The notes: generated from the sequence alone by a model not told the origin. A stretch of 41,058 bases of DNA from Chara braunii (GCA_003427395.1 BFEA01000334.1:1575307-1616364), one strand, 5' to 3'; shown: positions 1-9,654, counted from the stretch's first letter. Program-made: numbers and translations.

Positions 1-62
<62 letters not shown>
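1..62. repeat. (AG)n microsatellite at window start
   Basis: About 31 uninterrupted AG units open the window. A complementary (TC)n tract closes it at 41015-41058, so both ends lie in GA/CT microsatellite, the kind of sequence where short-read assemblies stop. I see nothing else between here and about 570, apart from A/T-rich and G/A-rich low-complexity DNA. Confidence 0.95.
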
Positions 63-64
<2 letters not shown>

Positions 65-620
65 CGTGTTTTGAATCGTAACTTTTCTAATGGAGGTTGT
101 TGAATTACTAACGATCATGTGGGATCCTTGTTAGCAACACGAGAATACAAGCATCAACTGAACGATAGGGTACATTCATGATGTTCATTAATGTCAATTG
201 TACTCTATGTAGCTAACTACACATTTATTAATTATCCTCAGGCCCACAGGACGTTCTGTTTCGGTTTGGGCAATTCAATGGTTGCATTCTCTTGGCTGTT
301 TTTTAGGCTATTAATTAGCAAGTATCAATTTTTTTATTTTTTTTTTGGTTTTGGCCTCGCTTTTGTGAGAATGGCGAGGGAGCATCGAATTTGGTTTTTC
401 TTTTTTGTAGAAAAAAGGTGAGGCAATCCTTCAGCGTGCTTTGTATTCAAGGGGGAAAACTTGCTGTGGATGCAGAGGTTATGATCCCCGTGCTTCATCC
501 CAAAGGGGGGTAAAACGGAAACCGAAAAAGGAAAAAGGGGGAAAAAAAAACCCAATGACATGCAGAAATGGAGAAACTGACAGAATTGCGGCTAATCAAG
601 AGAAGCTTGGCAACCCGCCG

Positions 621-737
621 AGCTACCTTCTTCCCCTGAATACGACGCACAGTCATTATAAGCTGTAGTTGGGACTGAAAGATGCCCCAAATACAGCTAT
701 AATGACTTCACGTTGTATTCAGGGGAAGAAGGTAGCT
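621..737. mobile_element. fold-back MITE-like element, copy 1
   Basis: A near-perfect inverted repeat with arms of about 47 nt and a loop of about 22 nt. The outer 23 nt (AGCTACCTTCTTCCCCTGAA...) pair exactly with the right end. The inner arms carry AGTCATTATAAGCTGTA on the left and TACAGCTATAATGACT on the right. Related copies lie at 1717-1820 and 19326-19436, which makes this a family and not a one-off hairpin. There is no coding capacity. The transcript would fold into a long stem, so a MITE or a hairpin small-RNA precursor are both possible. No target-site duplication could be fixed. Confidence 0.75.
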
Positions 738-800
738 CAGTGGGTACACCCATGAACTGTTGAAATACTGACCCGAGTTCGAATCCAGATGATGGAACTT
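731..800 (+). mobile_element. tRNA-derived SINE head, copy 1
   Basis: Pol III promoter-like boxes are visible: an A box, TAGCTCAGTGG, at 733-743 and a B box, GAGTTCGAATCC, at 775-786, with 31 nt between them. The D-arm and T-arm are recognisable, but the anticodon arm does not fold properly, so this is not a working tRNA gene. Similar heads occur at 8233-8295 (minus) and 8648-8720 (plus), which share the stretch resembling TAACCCATAACT...GAAACAC.GACC. The A box overlaps the right arm of the fold-back element at 621-737. Confidence 0.6.
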
Positions 801-853
801 GAGGATTCAAGCCAAATATTTCTGAATTGCGTGCGGCCTGTCAGCTCAATGGT

Positions 854-1190
854 GATATCTCAAGGCCGTTGCCCTTTAAAAGAAGGAAAAAGGAGAAGCT
901 TGGAAAAACTGACAGGATCGCGGCTAATTAAACGAAGCTTGTTTGTCTTGCTCTTCTTCCCTCCTCTCCTCCCCCTCTCAAAATTCAAATTTCCATTACT
1001 TGATCAACTCAAAGGCCTGGGGCCGATGATATCTCAAGGCCGTCGCCCTTTAAAAGAAGGAAAAAAGAGAAGCTTGGAAAAACTGACAGGATCGTGGCTA
1101 ATTAAGCAAAGCTTGTTTGTCTTGCTCTTCTTCTTCTTTTTTTTTTTCCTCTCAGAATTCAAATTTCCATTACTTTATCACCCTCTACAT
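854..1190. repeat. 174-bp tandem duplication
   Basis: Two copies start with GATATCTCAAGGCCG at 854 and 1028, a period of 174 bp. Both contain AAGCTTGGAAAAACTGACAGG, a CTTGTTTGTCTTGCTCTTC pyrimidine run and AATTCAAATTTCCATTAC. A third, partial relative of the GAAACTGACAG...CGGCTAAT part lies at about 571-612, just before the fold-back element. The reading frames here are by-products of the repeat. Confidence 0.85.
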
Positions 1191-1716
1191 TACTCCTGGT
1201 CCAAAACAGATATCTGGAAGCATCCTCCAACTCAGCTTACAGGCTGAAAGCCCCTGCAGGTCTTTTTCTACAGACCCAGCAGCTCTTGGCGGCAAACCAA
1301 CTTGACTAGCAACTACTCTACCTGCAACTAATAAAATACACTTTTAACTACTCTACCTAAAACCAATCAAATACACTATCCTACCCTGTACAACTGCCAA
1401 AACAGGTTTTGGGGCATTTTGTTAGTTGCAGGGAATAATACCCAACTCTCCCCTGCTTTGTCTTGCTCTTCTGGTTTGTGTCTTTTCTTTTTTTTTCGTT
1501 TTTTTTTGGGAAAGCCCAGGTTGTTGTAGAGGCCGGGTTCCAGACTTACGGTGGTCGGAGTTATCAGCCAGCCATTGGTTATTCTGACAGTTTTCTTTTT
1601 GTGAGAACTCCTGCCTATCCATTCTCTCGTCGATTCTCCTAGCGCACTCATTCAGGACTATCACCTCACCATCTCAGAGGGTGAATTGGACCGGACAGCA
1701 GTTATACGCACCAGGG

Positions 1717-1820
1717 CTACCGAATAGAACGCCTGGTCATTGTAGCTGTATATGGACTGAAAATTACACCAAAAATATGGCTATAATGGCCGGGCGTTCT
1801 ATTTGGATGGAGACTGGTAG
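1717..1820. mobile_element. fold-back MITE-like element, copy 3 (diverged)
   Basis: The ends are CTACC (1717) and GGTAG (1820), as in the other two copies. The inner arms carry GAATAGAACGCC on the left and GGGCGTTCTATT on the right, with GTCATTGTAGCTGTAT facing ATGGCTATAATGGCC. It is more diverged and slightly shorter than the copies at 621-737 and 19326-19436. Confidence 0.6.
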
Positions 1821-1949
1821 GCAGATAACTCCACCCAGGCCCAGTTGAAGTATGAGCGAGCGAGCCTTGAGCCTTGTCACATGAATACGTCGGACGCCAG
1901 GCACACACAGTGTTGGCTGTGAGGTGCTGCGGTTTGTTTGCCGCGGATC

Positions 1950-2335
1950 CTCGTGTTCTTCACGTTTCTCATTTTTTCGTGGTCTGCTTGTATGTGTCCT
2001 TCTCCGTCTGCTTTTCCACCTTCTCCTCATCTATCCTTCCTGTTTTGTCCTCCTATTCCTGCGTGTTCTCCTAGTTTTTCTACCACTTGTCCTGCTACTT
2101 CTACTTCTGCCCTTCTAGGTCATTCCCTGCTACTTTTCGTTCTCAGATACTTTTTTTTTCTCACTTTATGCCCTCTTACCTTCTGCCCTTTCTTCCCCCC
2201 CCCAAAGCTACTTTTTTGCCCTTCTGCTTTATGCCCTTTTTAACTTTATTCCCCTCTGGTTGATACCCCACTCTCTACTTGATGCCCTCCTACTTCATGT
2301 CCATCTACCGTTATCCTACTTTATCCTCCAATTTT
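1950..2335. repeat. pyrimidine-rich low-complexity tract
   Basis: The plus strand is strongly C/T-biased, with many short CTTTATGCCC- and CTACTT-like words. The open frames on both strands follow from this bias and show no domain. It runs into the 214-bp duplication that follows. Confidence 0.7.
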
Positions 2336-2762
2336 GGCCTAATTAATCTTCTCCTCTATTTTGCCCCTCTCTCCCCCCACCCCTTCCCACTTTGCAATCT
2401 TGTCCCACTCTATGGCCCTCTTCCCTTGATGTCCTACTTCATGGCATCTTACTTTTATGCCCCTCTCCTTTGTCCTAGTTTGTCCTCCAATGTCCGGCTG
2501 CTTCACCCCCACCTTCTCTAGGCTAGTCTCCTTTGCCCCCCCCTGGTTTGGCCTATTAATGTTCTCCTCTATTTTGCTCCCATCTCCCCCCACCCTTTCC
2601 CACTTTGCAATCTTGTCCCACTCTATGGCCCTCTTCCCTTGATGTCCTACTTCATGGCATCTTACTTTTATGCCCTTCTACTTTGTCCTAGTTAGTCCTC
2701 CAATATCCGGCTGCTTCACCCCCACCTTCTCTAGGCTAGTCTCCTTTGTGCCCCCCTGGTTT
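2336..2762. repeat. 214-bp tandem duplication in pyrimidine-rich DNA
   Basis: The unit begins GGCCTAATTAAT at 2336 and GGCCTATTAAT at 2550. Long identical stretches, such as CTATGGCCCTCTTCCCTTGA, point to a recent duplication. Downstream, to about 3000, words such as CTCAG and GCCCTCCTGCATTGTAGTTRGAAAT recur, showing a further decayed repeat. Confidence 0.85.
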
Positions 2763-2999
2763 TACGCCCTCCTGCATTGTAGTTGGAAATGTTAGCAGAA
2801 CATGGGAATCTCAGCACAACACGCACTTACAAATCTCAGCAGAATATCGGTATCTCCGCAAGTCACTCAGTCCAGCGACAAAACTCAGAAAACAGCAGAG
2901 TTCTCAGCCTGTGATTTTGCTGGTCGTTACATTTTGCCTACTTTATGCCCCCTGGTTGACACCTCTCCTACTACGCCCTCCTGCATTGTAGTTAGAAAT

Positions 3000-3780
3000 C
3001 TCAGAAGAATACACTAAAAACAGAACAAGTTCTAAACGAGCGCAAAGTAAACTAAGTACAAAAGATGTGCAAGCAATCTTCATCAGTTCAGAACTAAGCA
3101 CTAAACAAAGTGCGAAGTAAACTAAAAGAACTAAGCACTAAACAAAGTGCGAAGTAAACTAAAAGAACTAAGCACTAAACAAAGTGCGAAGTGAACTAAG
3201 TACTAAGTAAACAACCTAAGTACCAAATAAGTGTGAAGCAAGTACTAACCGAGTTCACATGTGGTTAATTTGGCAAAGTGATGATCCGCAGTAACAAGTA
3301 AGCTAATCAAGTGCGATCGGCACATTAGGTTTTTGCAGTTCTAACTGAGAAAGCCGAGTACAAACGAAGCACTAAACAACTATGAACCCAGCACTAACTT
3401 ACTTCAGCCTTGGCTAATTTACTGAGTGAAGTACTTACTGACACTGTTTAGTATACAAAGAGCTAACGAGTTGTATACGCAAGCTAATTAGTATGAACTC
3501 ACCAAGTACTCCGAGGCAAGTTCATAAGTTCATATTGATTGGTGAAGTGCTAATGAGCAGTACGAAGCTGCAGTACCGAGTGTGTTGTGGCCAAATAAAG
3601 TAAGTAGGAACCAAATACTAAGTATTTGTAGTGGCCAAACACACTAAATACTAAGCACGGCCCAAGGTTCTAAGGGAACACAAACCAAGGTTTAACAAGT
3701 ATGAACCACAATATTAAACAAGTACGAACCGAGTACTAACGAAGTTCCAGCAGTTTGTTAGTTCAGGTAGTTAATACTTA
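3000..3780. repeat. ACTAA/AGTAC-rich degenerate repeat with a 37-bp tandem array
   Basis: The stretch is saturated with ACTAA, AGTAC and GAAGTA words. At its core, a 37-bp unit starting GAACTAAGCACTAAACAAAG is repeated at 3091, 3128 and 3165, nearly without change. The rest looks like a decayed, older version of the same kind of array. No coding potential was seen. Confidence 0.75.
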
Positions 3781-3781
3781 A

Positions 3782-3975
3782 CCAATAGTCCTTTGACAGA
3801 TAGGTTTCTGCCTGCTGGTAGGACTGTTATTTTTTAAAGAAACTATTATGGGGGCCAATAGTCCTTTGACAGATAGNGGACTGTTATTTTTTAAAGAAAC
3901 TATTATGGGGGCCAATAGTCCTTTGACAGATAGGTTTCTGCCTGCTGGTAGGACTGTTATTTTTTAAAGAAAAGA
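3782..3975. repeat. 73-bp tandem repeat x3, middle copy damaged by a single N
   Basis: The unit begins CCAATAGTCCTTTGACAGAT and ends TTAAAGAAACTATTATGGGG. Copies start at 3782, 3855 and 3912. The middle copy is only 57 bp and has an N at 3877, where the other copies carry TTTCTGCCTGCTGGTA. The N probably marks an assembler join in a collapsed repeat. Within the unit, AATAGTCC faces GGACTGTT as a short inverted repeat. From 3976 to about 4720 I see no recognisable feature. Confidence 0.85.
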
Positions 3976-4723
3976 AAAAGCCCCTCCTATTATGGGAGGA
4001 ACCATATCACGGCCAAGCATAGGCATGTACAAATGTTTTTGTACAGAAACAAGAGAGAAAAAGCAAGAAGAAGATACGTAGCAGGGAGGGAACTGTGGCC
4101 CCTCGATGGCCTGCCCGTTTTGCTGAGCTCCCTTTTCATTGGCTGCTCCAAGAGAAGCGGGCAAGGTGGTGCATCTGGGAGACTCCCTATGATACCCAGT
4201 CACTGTATGCATCCTCCCCATGTGATTCTCGGACCCAGTCAGAAAAGGGAGATGGCTCCCCCTTAGCCCCCATAGCCATGCGTTCATGCCGGACTCGGCC
4301 CGGCTCTTCTCTCAACTCCCCCGGTCTTATACCCTTTCCCTGATCCTCGGTACCCCCGTTCTTAAATCCCTTCTAAGTTTCCATCCTACCAGGTTAAAGC
4401 CTATTCTCTTTCAGGTACAGCTGCTTTCTTTATCTGTGCCTTTATGCTGCCCTGCTGATTTCATTTCCTGTCCTTTTTGCCATTCACTATTTCTGGCTAT
4501 TCCATTTTCTCCTCCTCCCCATTCATGCTTGAATTCCTATGTTCCCTTCCTCTTTCGCACGATTCACCTGAACCTGTGTTCCACCACTAACCGAGAGATG
4601 GTTAAACCACCACTCCAGACACCGAAAAGTGGCATCCCGGTGAGTTCGGAGCGGGTCTCTAGGGGTGGTGGCGACCAGCAGGCGCAGGTGGGTCCAGTCC
4701 TGGATTTTTCACGTGCCAACTTT

Positions 4724-5100
4724 GGTGATTTTCGCCCTCAGAAAAATTAAGAAAAAAATCTGAAAAATTGAGATCCTTTAGATTAGGTCATGATCTTTCC
4801 AGGGAAAATATCAGAAAAATGAGAAAAAAAAAAATTTAGCCCATGAAATAAATGCTGCGCCAATTCGTCACGTTTTCCAGTTTTGCCACTCTACAACTTT
4901 GTGGGCCAGTGGGAAGAGTACCCCAATTTCAGTGACTTTTCATGCTCAGAAGAATATGTACAAAAATCTGGAAATTGGAGGGCCGGTAGATTTGGTTGTG
5001 ATCTTTGCAGGAAAAATATTACAAAAAAAAAAAAAAAAACTGTTTCAACCACGAAATAGGTTGTGGCAGCAATTCGACACATTTTCCATTGTCGCCGCTG
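4724..5100. repeat. diverged tandem duplication, about 205-bp period
   Basis: The first copy (about 4724-4895) and the second (about 4934-5100) share, in order: GTGA.TTT...CTCAGAA, AAAATCTG.AAATTG.AG, TAGATT.GGT..TGATCTTT.CAGG, CATGAAATA/CACGAAATA, and CAATTCG.CAC.TTTTCCA. Poly(A) runs differ between the copies. This is an old duplication with no coding signal. Confidence 0.65.
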
Positions 5101-5220
5101 TGTGGGTTCTCCACACTATGCTACCGGTAGCCACATGAACCTGTGCAACCGGTCCCCCGACTCTCCAACGTCGGGTAGAGTGGTGGTCTAAGGAAGGTCT
5201 GAAATTTCCCGTTTTTGCCG

Positions 5221-5375
5221 CATCATCACAAGCAACGTTGTCGAAAACTTTCTGAACAGATGATATGGGCTCGTAGACTTGTAGTACAAACATTAAAAAA
5301 TCACCACAAGCAACGTTGTCGAAAACTTTCTGAAGAGACGATATGGGCTCGTAGAAGTACAACATTAAAAAAAAA
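5221..5375. repeat. 78-bp tandem duplication
   Basis: Two copies carry CACAAGCAACGTTGTCGAAA, CTTTCTGAA.AGA.GATATG and GGCTCGTAGA, each followed by a short A tract. From 5400 to 5730 comes GGACCGG-rich DNA and a G-rich run, with nothing else recognisable. Confidence 0.85.
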
Positions 5376-5729
5376 CTAACAGGCAAAGAAAAACGAACTG
5401 AAACAGGGTTGTGCCGGCCACCGACCAGTTAGACCGGACCGGATCCAACCGGGGCGGTTGGACCCACAGTCGTCCAACCGGAATTCCGGTCGAGTCCAAA
5501 ACTGGGTCATTTTTTTATTTTTATTTTTTTGAAAACATGGTTGGACTGCGCTCGCCAAGATCTCCCCAAATCCGGAAAGAAAACTTTGAACGGAGAACTT
5601 TTTTTTTTGGGGGGGGGAAGGGGGGGTATTTTCAGGGCTTGGGGGTTGGGGGTTGGGGGGTTATGGTGGTGGGGGTGTTAATGATGGGGTTTGAGCAAGC
5701 ATGGGCTTCGACAGACATTGACAACGATG

Positions 5730-5775
<46 letters not shown>

Positions 5776-5994
5776 ACACTCTCTCTCTCTCTCTCTCCAA
5801 CTGACTACCCAAGCAACTGCCGCGCGCCCTATCACCACACGCACCCTACCACCTCTCTCTCTCTCTCTCTCTCTCTCCAAATAACTATCAAAGAAACTGT
5901 CGTGCGCACACCAACTACCGCACTGCCACAATGACCGCGCGTGCGTGCCCTACCGCCGTGCCCTACCACTACGCCCTACCATGTGTGCCCTACC

Positions 5995-6029
<35 letters not shown>

Positions 6030-6058
6030 GCGCGCGCCTTTGCTTCCACGGCCCCAGC

Positions 6059-6101
6059 CTCGAATGAATCTTGCCACGTTAGTGTGAAAGATTCATTCGA
6101 G
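6059..6101. other. perfect 14-bp stem hairpin inside the CT block
   Basis: CTCGAATGAATCTT (6059-6072) pairs exactly with AAGATTCATTCGAG (6088-6101) across a 15-nt loop. It sits between CT tracts. A role is unknown. It could be a small fold-back relic or slippage-generated. Confidence 0.6.
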
Positions 6102-6104
6102 TCG

Positions 6105-6167
<63 letters not shown>

Positions 6168-6193
6168 CCTCCTCTCTCTCTCTTTGTCTCTCT

Positions 6194-6259
<66 letters not shown>

Positions 6260-6271
6260 GGGTGTATACAC

Positions 6272-6309
6272 CTGTCTCTTATACACATCTAGATGTGTAT
6301 AAGAGACAG
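6272..6309. other. Nextera mate-pair junction adapter (assembly contaminant)
   Basis: CTGTCTCTTATACACATCT (6272-6290) is followed directly by its reverse complement AGATGTGTATAAGAGACAG (6291-6309). These are the 19-bp Tn5 mosaic end used in Nextera kits, joined head to head exactly as in the circularisation junction of Nextera mate-pair libraries. It lies in a CT microsatellite, where an untrimmed mate-pair read could have closed a gap. It is not genomic sequence. Confidence 0.97.
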
Positions 6310-6429
6310 CTCTCTCTCTCTCTCTCTCTCTCTCCCCACCTACCCAAGCAAGTGCCGCACACCCGCAAAATGCTGCATGCCCACCAACGACCGCACGCGC
6401 GTTGGTAGGCGCACTAACTACCACTGGAG

Positions 6430-6475
6430 TAAGCACAAGAAGAAGAAGAAGAAGAAGAAGACGAAGAAGAAACTA
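6430..6475. repeat. (GAA)n microsatellite
   Basis: A run of AGAAGAAGA units interrupted by one GACGAAG. The following 250 bp are G-rich with no recognisable feature. Confidence 0.8.
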
Positions 6476-6719
6476 CTAGCTTACCGGTGGCTGTTAGGGA
6501 TGGTGGCGACGACGACTTCGGGCTCGACGGGCTGTAGGAGCAACGGGCTGGAGGCGTGACGGGCTGGAGGCGGTGGGGAGGGCATGCCAGCAGTTCCGAG
6601 TGTCGAAGGTCGATTGGAAGGGAACGGGTGCCAGGTTTGGGTCAGGAGGAGGACTGAGGACGGGGAGGGAAGAGGCAGGCCGATGGGAGGGGTAGGGCCA
6701 GTACTCACCCAGAACTTTT

Positions 6720-7340
6720 GAAAACATTGGCCTATCTGGGCTGCCGACCTCTCCAGATCGACGGTCCAGATAGGCCGCCCTTTTCAAATCCTTTGGGCGG
6801 GCCTACCGGACCCGGTGTGGACTTTTTCAGGCCAGGCAACCTCCATGCAGGCCGCGGAGGCCCCATGGCCCGAAAAGAAATCGAACCGACCCCCATACTT
6901 CAATGCGCTACGGCCCACCGGGGGGGAGCCGGCCCGGTGGACCGGCTGGTAGGACCGGCCTGGTTCCGGTCGGGGGTTGGGGCCCCGCTCCTACCGGGTT
7001 TTCAGCCTTGAACTGAAAGGATTTCATTCTGTTTCCATGTGCCAAGCCCTGGTCCCCAGAGTCCTGAGTCCCGCTCCCAGACTCCTCGCTCGAGAGTCCC
7101 ACCTGAGCCCAGTCCCAGATGGTCCCGGTAGGTCCTGGTAGACGGTCCTAGGAGTTTGGAAGGGCCTAGAGGCCGGAGTGTTGTCGGTCCGCAGGGTCCG
7201 GTAGTTAGGTTGTTAGAAGTCGTAGGCCCGGTACCCGACAAGAAAAAGTCTGAAGTCCCAAAGTTCAATTTTGCAGCAACATCCAGGGAAAGTCCGGTAG
7301 GTCCCGGAACTGGCAAACTGCAGCCGACAAGCCACATCGG
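6720..7340. repeat. GGTCC/CCGGT-word-rich low-complexity region
   Basis: Words such as GGTCCCGGTAGG, GGACCGG and GGCCCGGT recur densely on both strands. Similar word use appears at 5405-5500, 10915-10985, 14260-14300 and 24205-24240. I found no fixed period. Several long open frames fall here but show no domain, and the word bias explains them. 7340-7930 holds GA-rich and otherwise unremarkable sequence. Confidence 0.5.
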
Positions 7341-7936
7341 GCGGTACTCGTCTGCAGCCGACGACAATTCACTTCAGCTGGTTATGGTTGCTACATCGCT
7401 TCATCAGGTCGTTCGTCAATTCACATGTTGCCGGAACCTCTGCTGTAGCGCTTGGGGTGAACAACGGGTTGGAAGTCCAGTTGACGACGGTGGCCAAGCC
7501 GCGAGGTTGAGGGTGAAGACAGTAGGCTTAAGGGTGACGACAAAGTAGGCTTAGGCGAGTGTATTTTGGAAGTGAGTGTGAGCGATCCAATTCTGAGGGA
7601 GAGCGCGAGAGAGAAGAGAGAGAGAGAGCGTGGAAGTGAGAGTAAGTGCTTGAAGTATTGAGAGGCATCAGAGAGAGACAGAGAGAGGACCTGTTCGGTT
7701 TGTTTGCGATGGTGGCCATAAACAGCTTGTAATTGAATTATTGAACTCAATTTTTGTATAATATTGAAATGACTGGGGTTGGGTTTCATCTTTGAATTGC
7801 TGATTTGCTGTTTCGATGCATGGCATGATTCTTCGGTGAAGTGTGTTTGATGGTTGTCTGCAGTTTGGTTTCATTGCAGAACAGAAAACCACATATTTGA
7901 GAAAAAGGAATACACCACGTACCTTAGAACATATAC

Positions 7937-8032
7937 ATCATACTTGCGGCGCATCACGTGCATGCAAGTTGCGCACTTGCGCCACAGCACATGCACACAC
8001 GTGATGCGGCGCATTTACAAAAAAAAAATCAG
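7937..8032 (+). mobile_element. GCGCA-rich repeat element, copy 1
   Basis: It starts TCATACTTGCGGCGCAT, continues through GCGCAC-type words, contains a GTGATGCGGCGCA inverted relative of its own start and ends in an A tract. The same head occurs at 18528-18640 (plus), and reversed at about 8963-9105 and 19733-19905. Three of the four copies end in an A tract, which suggests a poly(A)-tailed retroposed element. Its source is unknown. Confidence 0.6.
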
Positions 8033-8232
8033 AAAGGGTAGGCCGGGATACCGATAAGTGTCCCTCCCTTTTAAAAATTGTAAGTGCACAGAAAGAGAAT
8101 ATTTTGAGGCCTCTTTGTGCTACTTGTTGGTAATATTCTCCTTTCCAAAGGGTCCTCTGCGGAGAATCAGCACGGATCCCATTCATTTGGACGGGCGTTC
8201 CTTGCACTGGCGGAAGAACACGAGCAGGCCAG

Positions 8233-8295
8233 CAATATATTCTGGATTCGGATTCAGGTCTGTGTTCCAAGAGTTATGGGTTACAAACTTACTAC
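8233..8295 (-). mobile_element. tRNA-derived SINE head, minus copy
   Basis: Read on the minus strand, this gives GTAGTAAGTTTGTAACCCAT, then GAACACAGACCTGAATCCGA. It aligns with the SINE heads at 731-800 and 8648-8720. Similarity to the 8648 copy continues past the B box into ATAT.T.GCTGGCCTGCTC and, more weakly, CCCGTCCA, so the body of the element is shared too. Confidence 0.55.
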
Positions 8296-8359
8296 AAACA
8301 CTACAGTAGCTGTCTCGTTTTTTTTTGGTTTTTGCTTTTCTTACATGCAGTCGCCCTAA

Positions 8360-8630
8360 GGGCCTCGCTCCACTCATCAGCACGTGCACAAAAGAAAAAC
8401 ATATGGCTTGTGTGGTTCCAGTTTCTAGGAGAAGATTCATTCTAGGTTTGCACATATAGTACCTGTCTCATTTGTTTTGTTTTTCCTTTTCTTACGTGCA
8501 GTGGCCCTAAGGGCCTCGCTCCACTCATCAGTACTTGCAGAATAGAAAAACATATGGCTTGTATGGTTCCAGTTGCTAGGAGAAGATTCATTCTAGTTTT
8601 GCGCATTTGGTGAGCAGTGGAGTGAAGCCC
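8360..8630. mobile_element. two adjacent copies of the GGGCCTCGCTCCACT TIR element
   Basis: Copies start GGGCCTCGCTCCACTCATCA at 8360 and 8511, 151 bp apart. The second (8511-8630, 120 bp) has a clear right terminal repeat, whose reverse complement starts GGGCTTCACTCCACTGCTCA. The first lacks a good right end. Each is preceded by the same CTTAC.TGCAGT.GCCCTAA flank, so the pair is better explained by tandem duplication than by two insertions. Relatives occur at 11449, 18951 and 19166. Confidence 0.65.
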
Positions 8631-8647
8631 TGAAAATCATATGCCGA

Positions 8648-8720
8648 GTTAGTAAGTCAGTAACCCATAACTGCTGAAACACGGACCTGAATTCGAAGCT
8701 ACACCATATATAGCTGGCCT
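8648..8720 (+). mobile_element. tRNA-derived SINE head, copy 2
   Basis: GTTAGTAAGTCAGTAACCCA...CTGAAACACGGACCTGAATT aligns with the A-box to B-box section of the copy at 731-800. The A and B boxes are mutated, so this copy is probably dead. The body may extend to about 8800. Confidence 0.55.
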
Positions 8721-8856
8721 GCTCCCTCCTTACTACAAGTCCAGTGACGACCCGTCCATTGACCACCCTTCTCCTGCCGACGGGACCCTTGCCAATTCTT
8801 GGCAGGGACCTTTTGAAGTACAGGCAGGGGTTGTCTGAATAATGTGAAAGGGCTGT

Positions 8857-8857
<1 letters not shown>

Positions 8858-8902
<45 letters not shown>
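8858..8902. repeat. (CT)n microsatellite
   Basis: About 22 uninterrupted TC units, followed by GT- and T-rich DNA. Confidence 0.95.
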
Positions 8903-8904
<2 letters not shown>

Positions 8905-8962
8905 GCGTGTATACACACACACGGTTGCTTCTTCTTTTTTGTTTTGTTTTTTTTTTGTTTGT

Positions 8963-9105
8963 TTTTTGTGCGCGTGCGCACGCATCTGCGATTAGCGCAC
9001 CGCGCGCCGCGCAGCGCACTTGTTTTTTTGTGTGAGTGCGCACGCATCTGCGATTAGCGCACCTCGTGCCGCACAGCACACTTCATCTACACGCCGCAAG
9101 TATGA
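8963..9105 (-). mobile_element. GCGCA-rich repeat element, reversed, internally duplicated
   Basis: On the minus strand the head TCATACTTGCGGCGTG is at about 9105. Inside, a unit with GTGCGCACGCATCTGCGATT and AGCGCACC (plus-strand sense) occurs twice, at about 8969 and 9038. In element orientation it ends in an A-rich run (8930-8962 on the plus strand is T-rich). Confidence 0.6.
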
Positions 9106-9310
9106 TATACATATCACAAAAAGAAATCAGGAGAAGCGCAAAAAATATAGCTGATGTGACAGTTTCAACGAAAAATTTGCCAAAAAAAAAACACCCCGTG
9201 TTAACGACGCGTTCCACTAGCTGCTGCTAACCTAACTCACCATTAACTTCTCCTCCCCCTCCCCTGCCCCCTTAAAATTTCCCAAACTTCAGACTATCCA
9301 CCGCACTCCC

Positions 9311-9475
9311 TTACTCGACTAACATAGGTAAACAGTCGCATGTGTGGCCAAACTTCATCCCCTTTTGCAGTGCTTCCAAGGCGGCCTTGATGTGGTCCTT
9401 GTCAACATCCCCTTGGATAAACCCCGTCGTGCCTCCTGGTTGTTTCCGCCGGGCCAGCAGCAATTTGCATGTTCT
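9311..9475 (-). pseudogene. unidentified coding-like remnant
   Basis: The minus strand reads through about 45 codons, including TTGFIQGDVDKDHIKAALEA and LQKGMKFGH, to a TAA stop at 9311-9313. The residue mix looks like a real soluble protein with an acidic, helix-forming tail. There is no start codon in frame and a stop lies just upstream, so it is a fragment or a terminal exon on the strand opposite FIS1. I do not recognise the family. It lies about 180 bp before the FIS1 exon. Confidence 0.3.
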
Positions 9476-9654
9476 CGATCAGATCTAAATTTTCAGTTTG
9501 GGTGGCTGGTTGGGAGATGGACATTGAAGTGCACCATTATAATTGTGAGAAAACTGTAAAAAGAAGACTGATTGGATTCTTTTTTTTGAGGAGGGGACTG
9601 ATTGGATTCTTATTGAGAATTGCTTTCCTTTGGGTCTTATCTGTTTGTCCGCAG

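Larger units (their letters stand above)
5733..6334. repeat. composite (CT)n block with repeated spacers
   Basis: At least six (CT)n tracts are separated by related spacers with the pattern CAACTA.CCAAGCAACTGCCGCGCG and GTGCCCTACCAC. The longest tract runs from about 6109 to 6256. The alternating organisation suggests that a CT-plus-spacer unit was itself amplified. The tract is broken by a sequencing adapter at 6272-6309, so its true length and order are unreliable. Confidence 0.85.

Noticed and set aside
6272-6309. A perfect 38-bp palindrome that might be a Tn5-like transposon end pair
   Set aside because: It is identical to the Nextera mate-pair junction; contamination is far more likely.
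6026-6436. Frame with long Arg-Glu runs
   Set aside because: It is the (GA)n repeat read as codons and includes the sequencing adapter.
7541-7700. GAGA-rich stretch as a promoter element
   Set aside because: No transcription start or downstream gene supports it; GA repeats are everywhere in this window.
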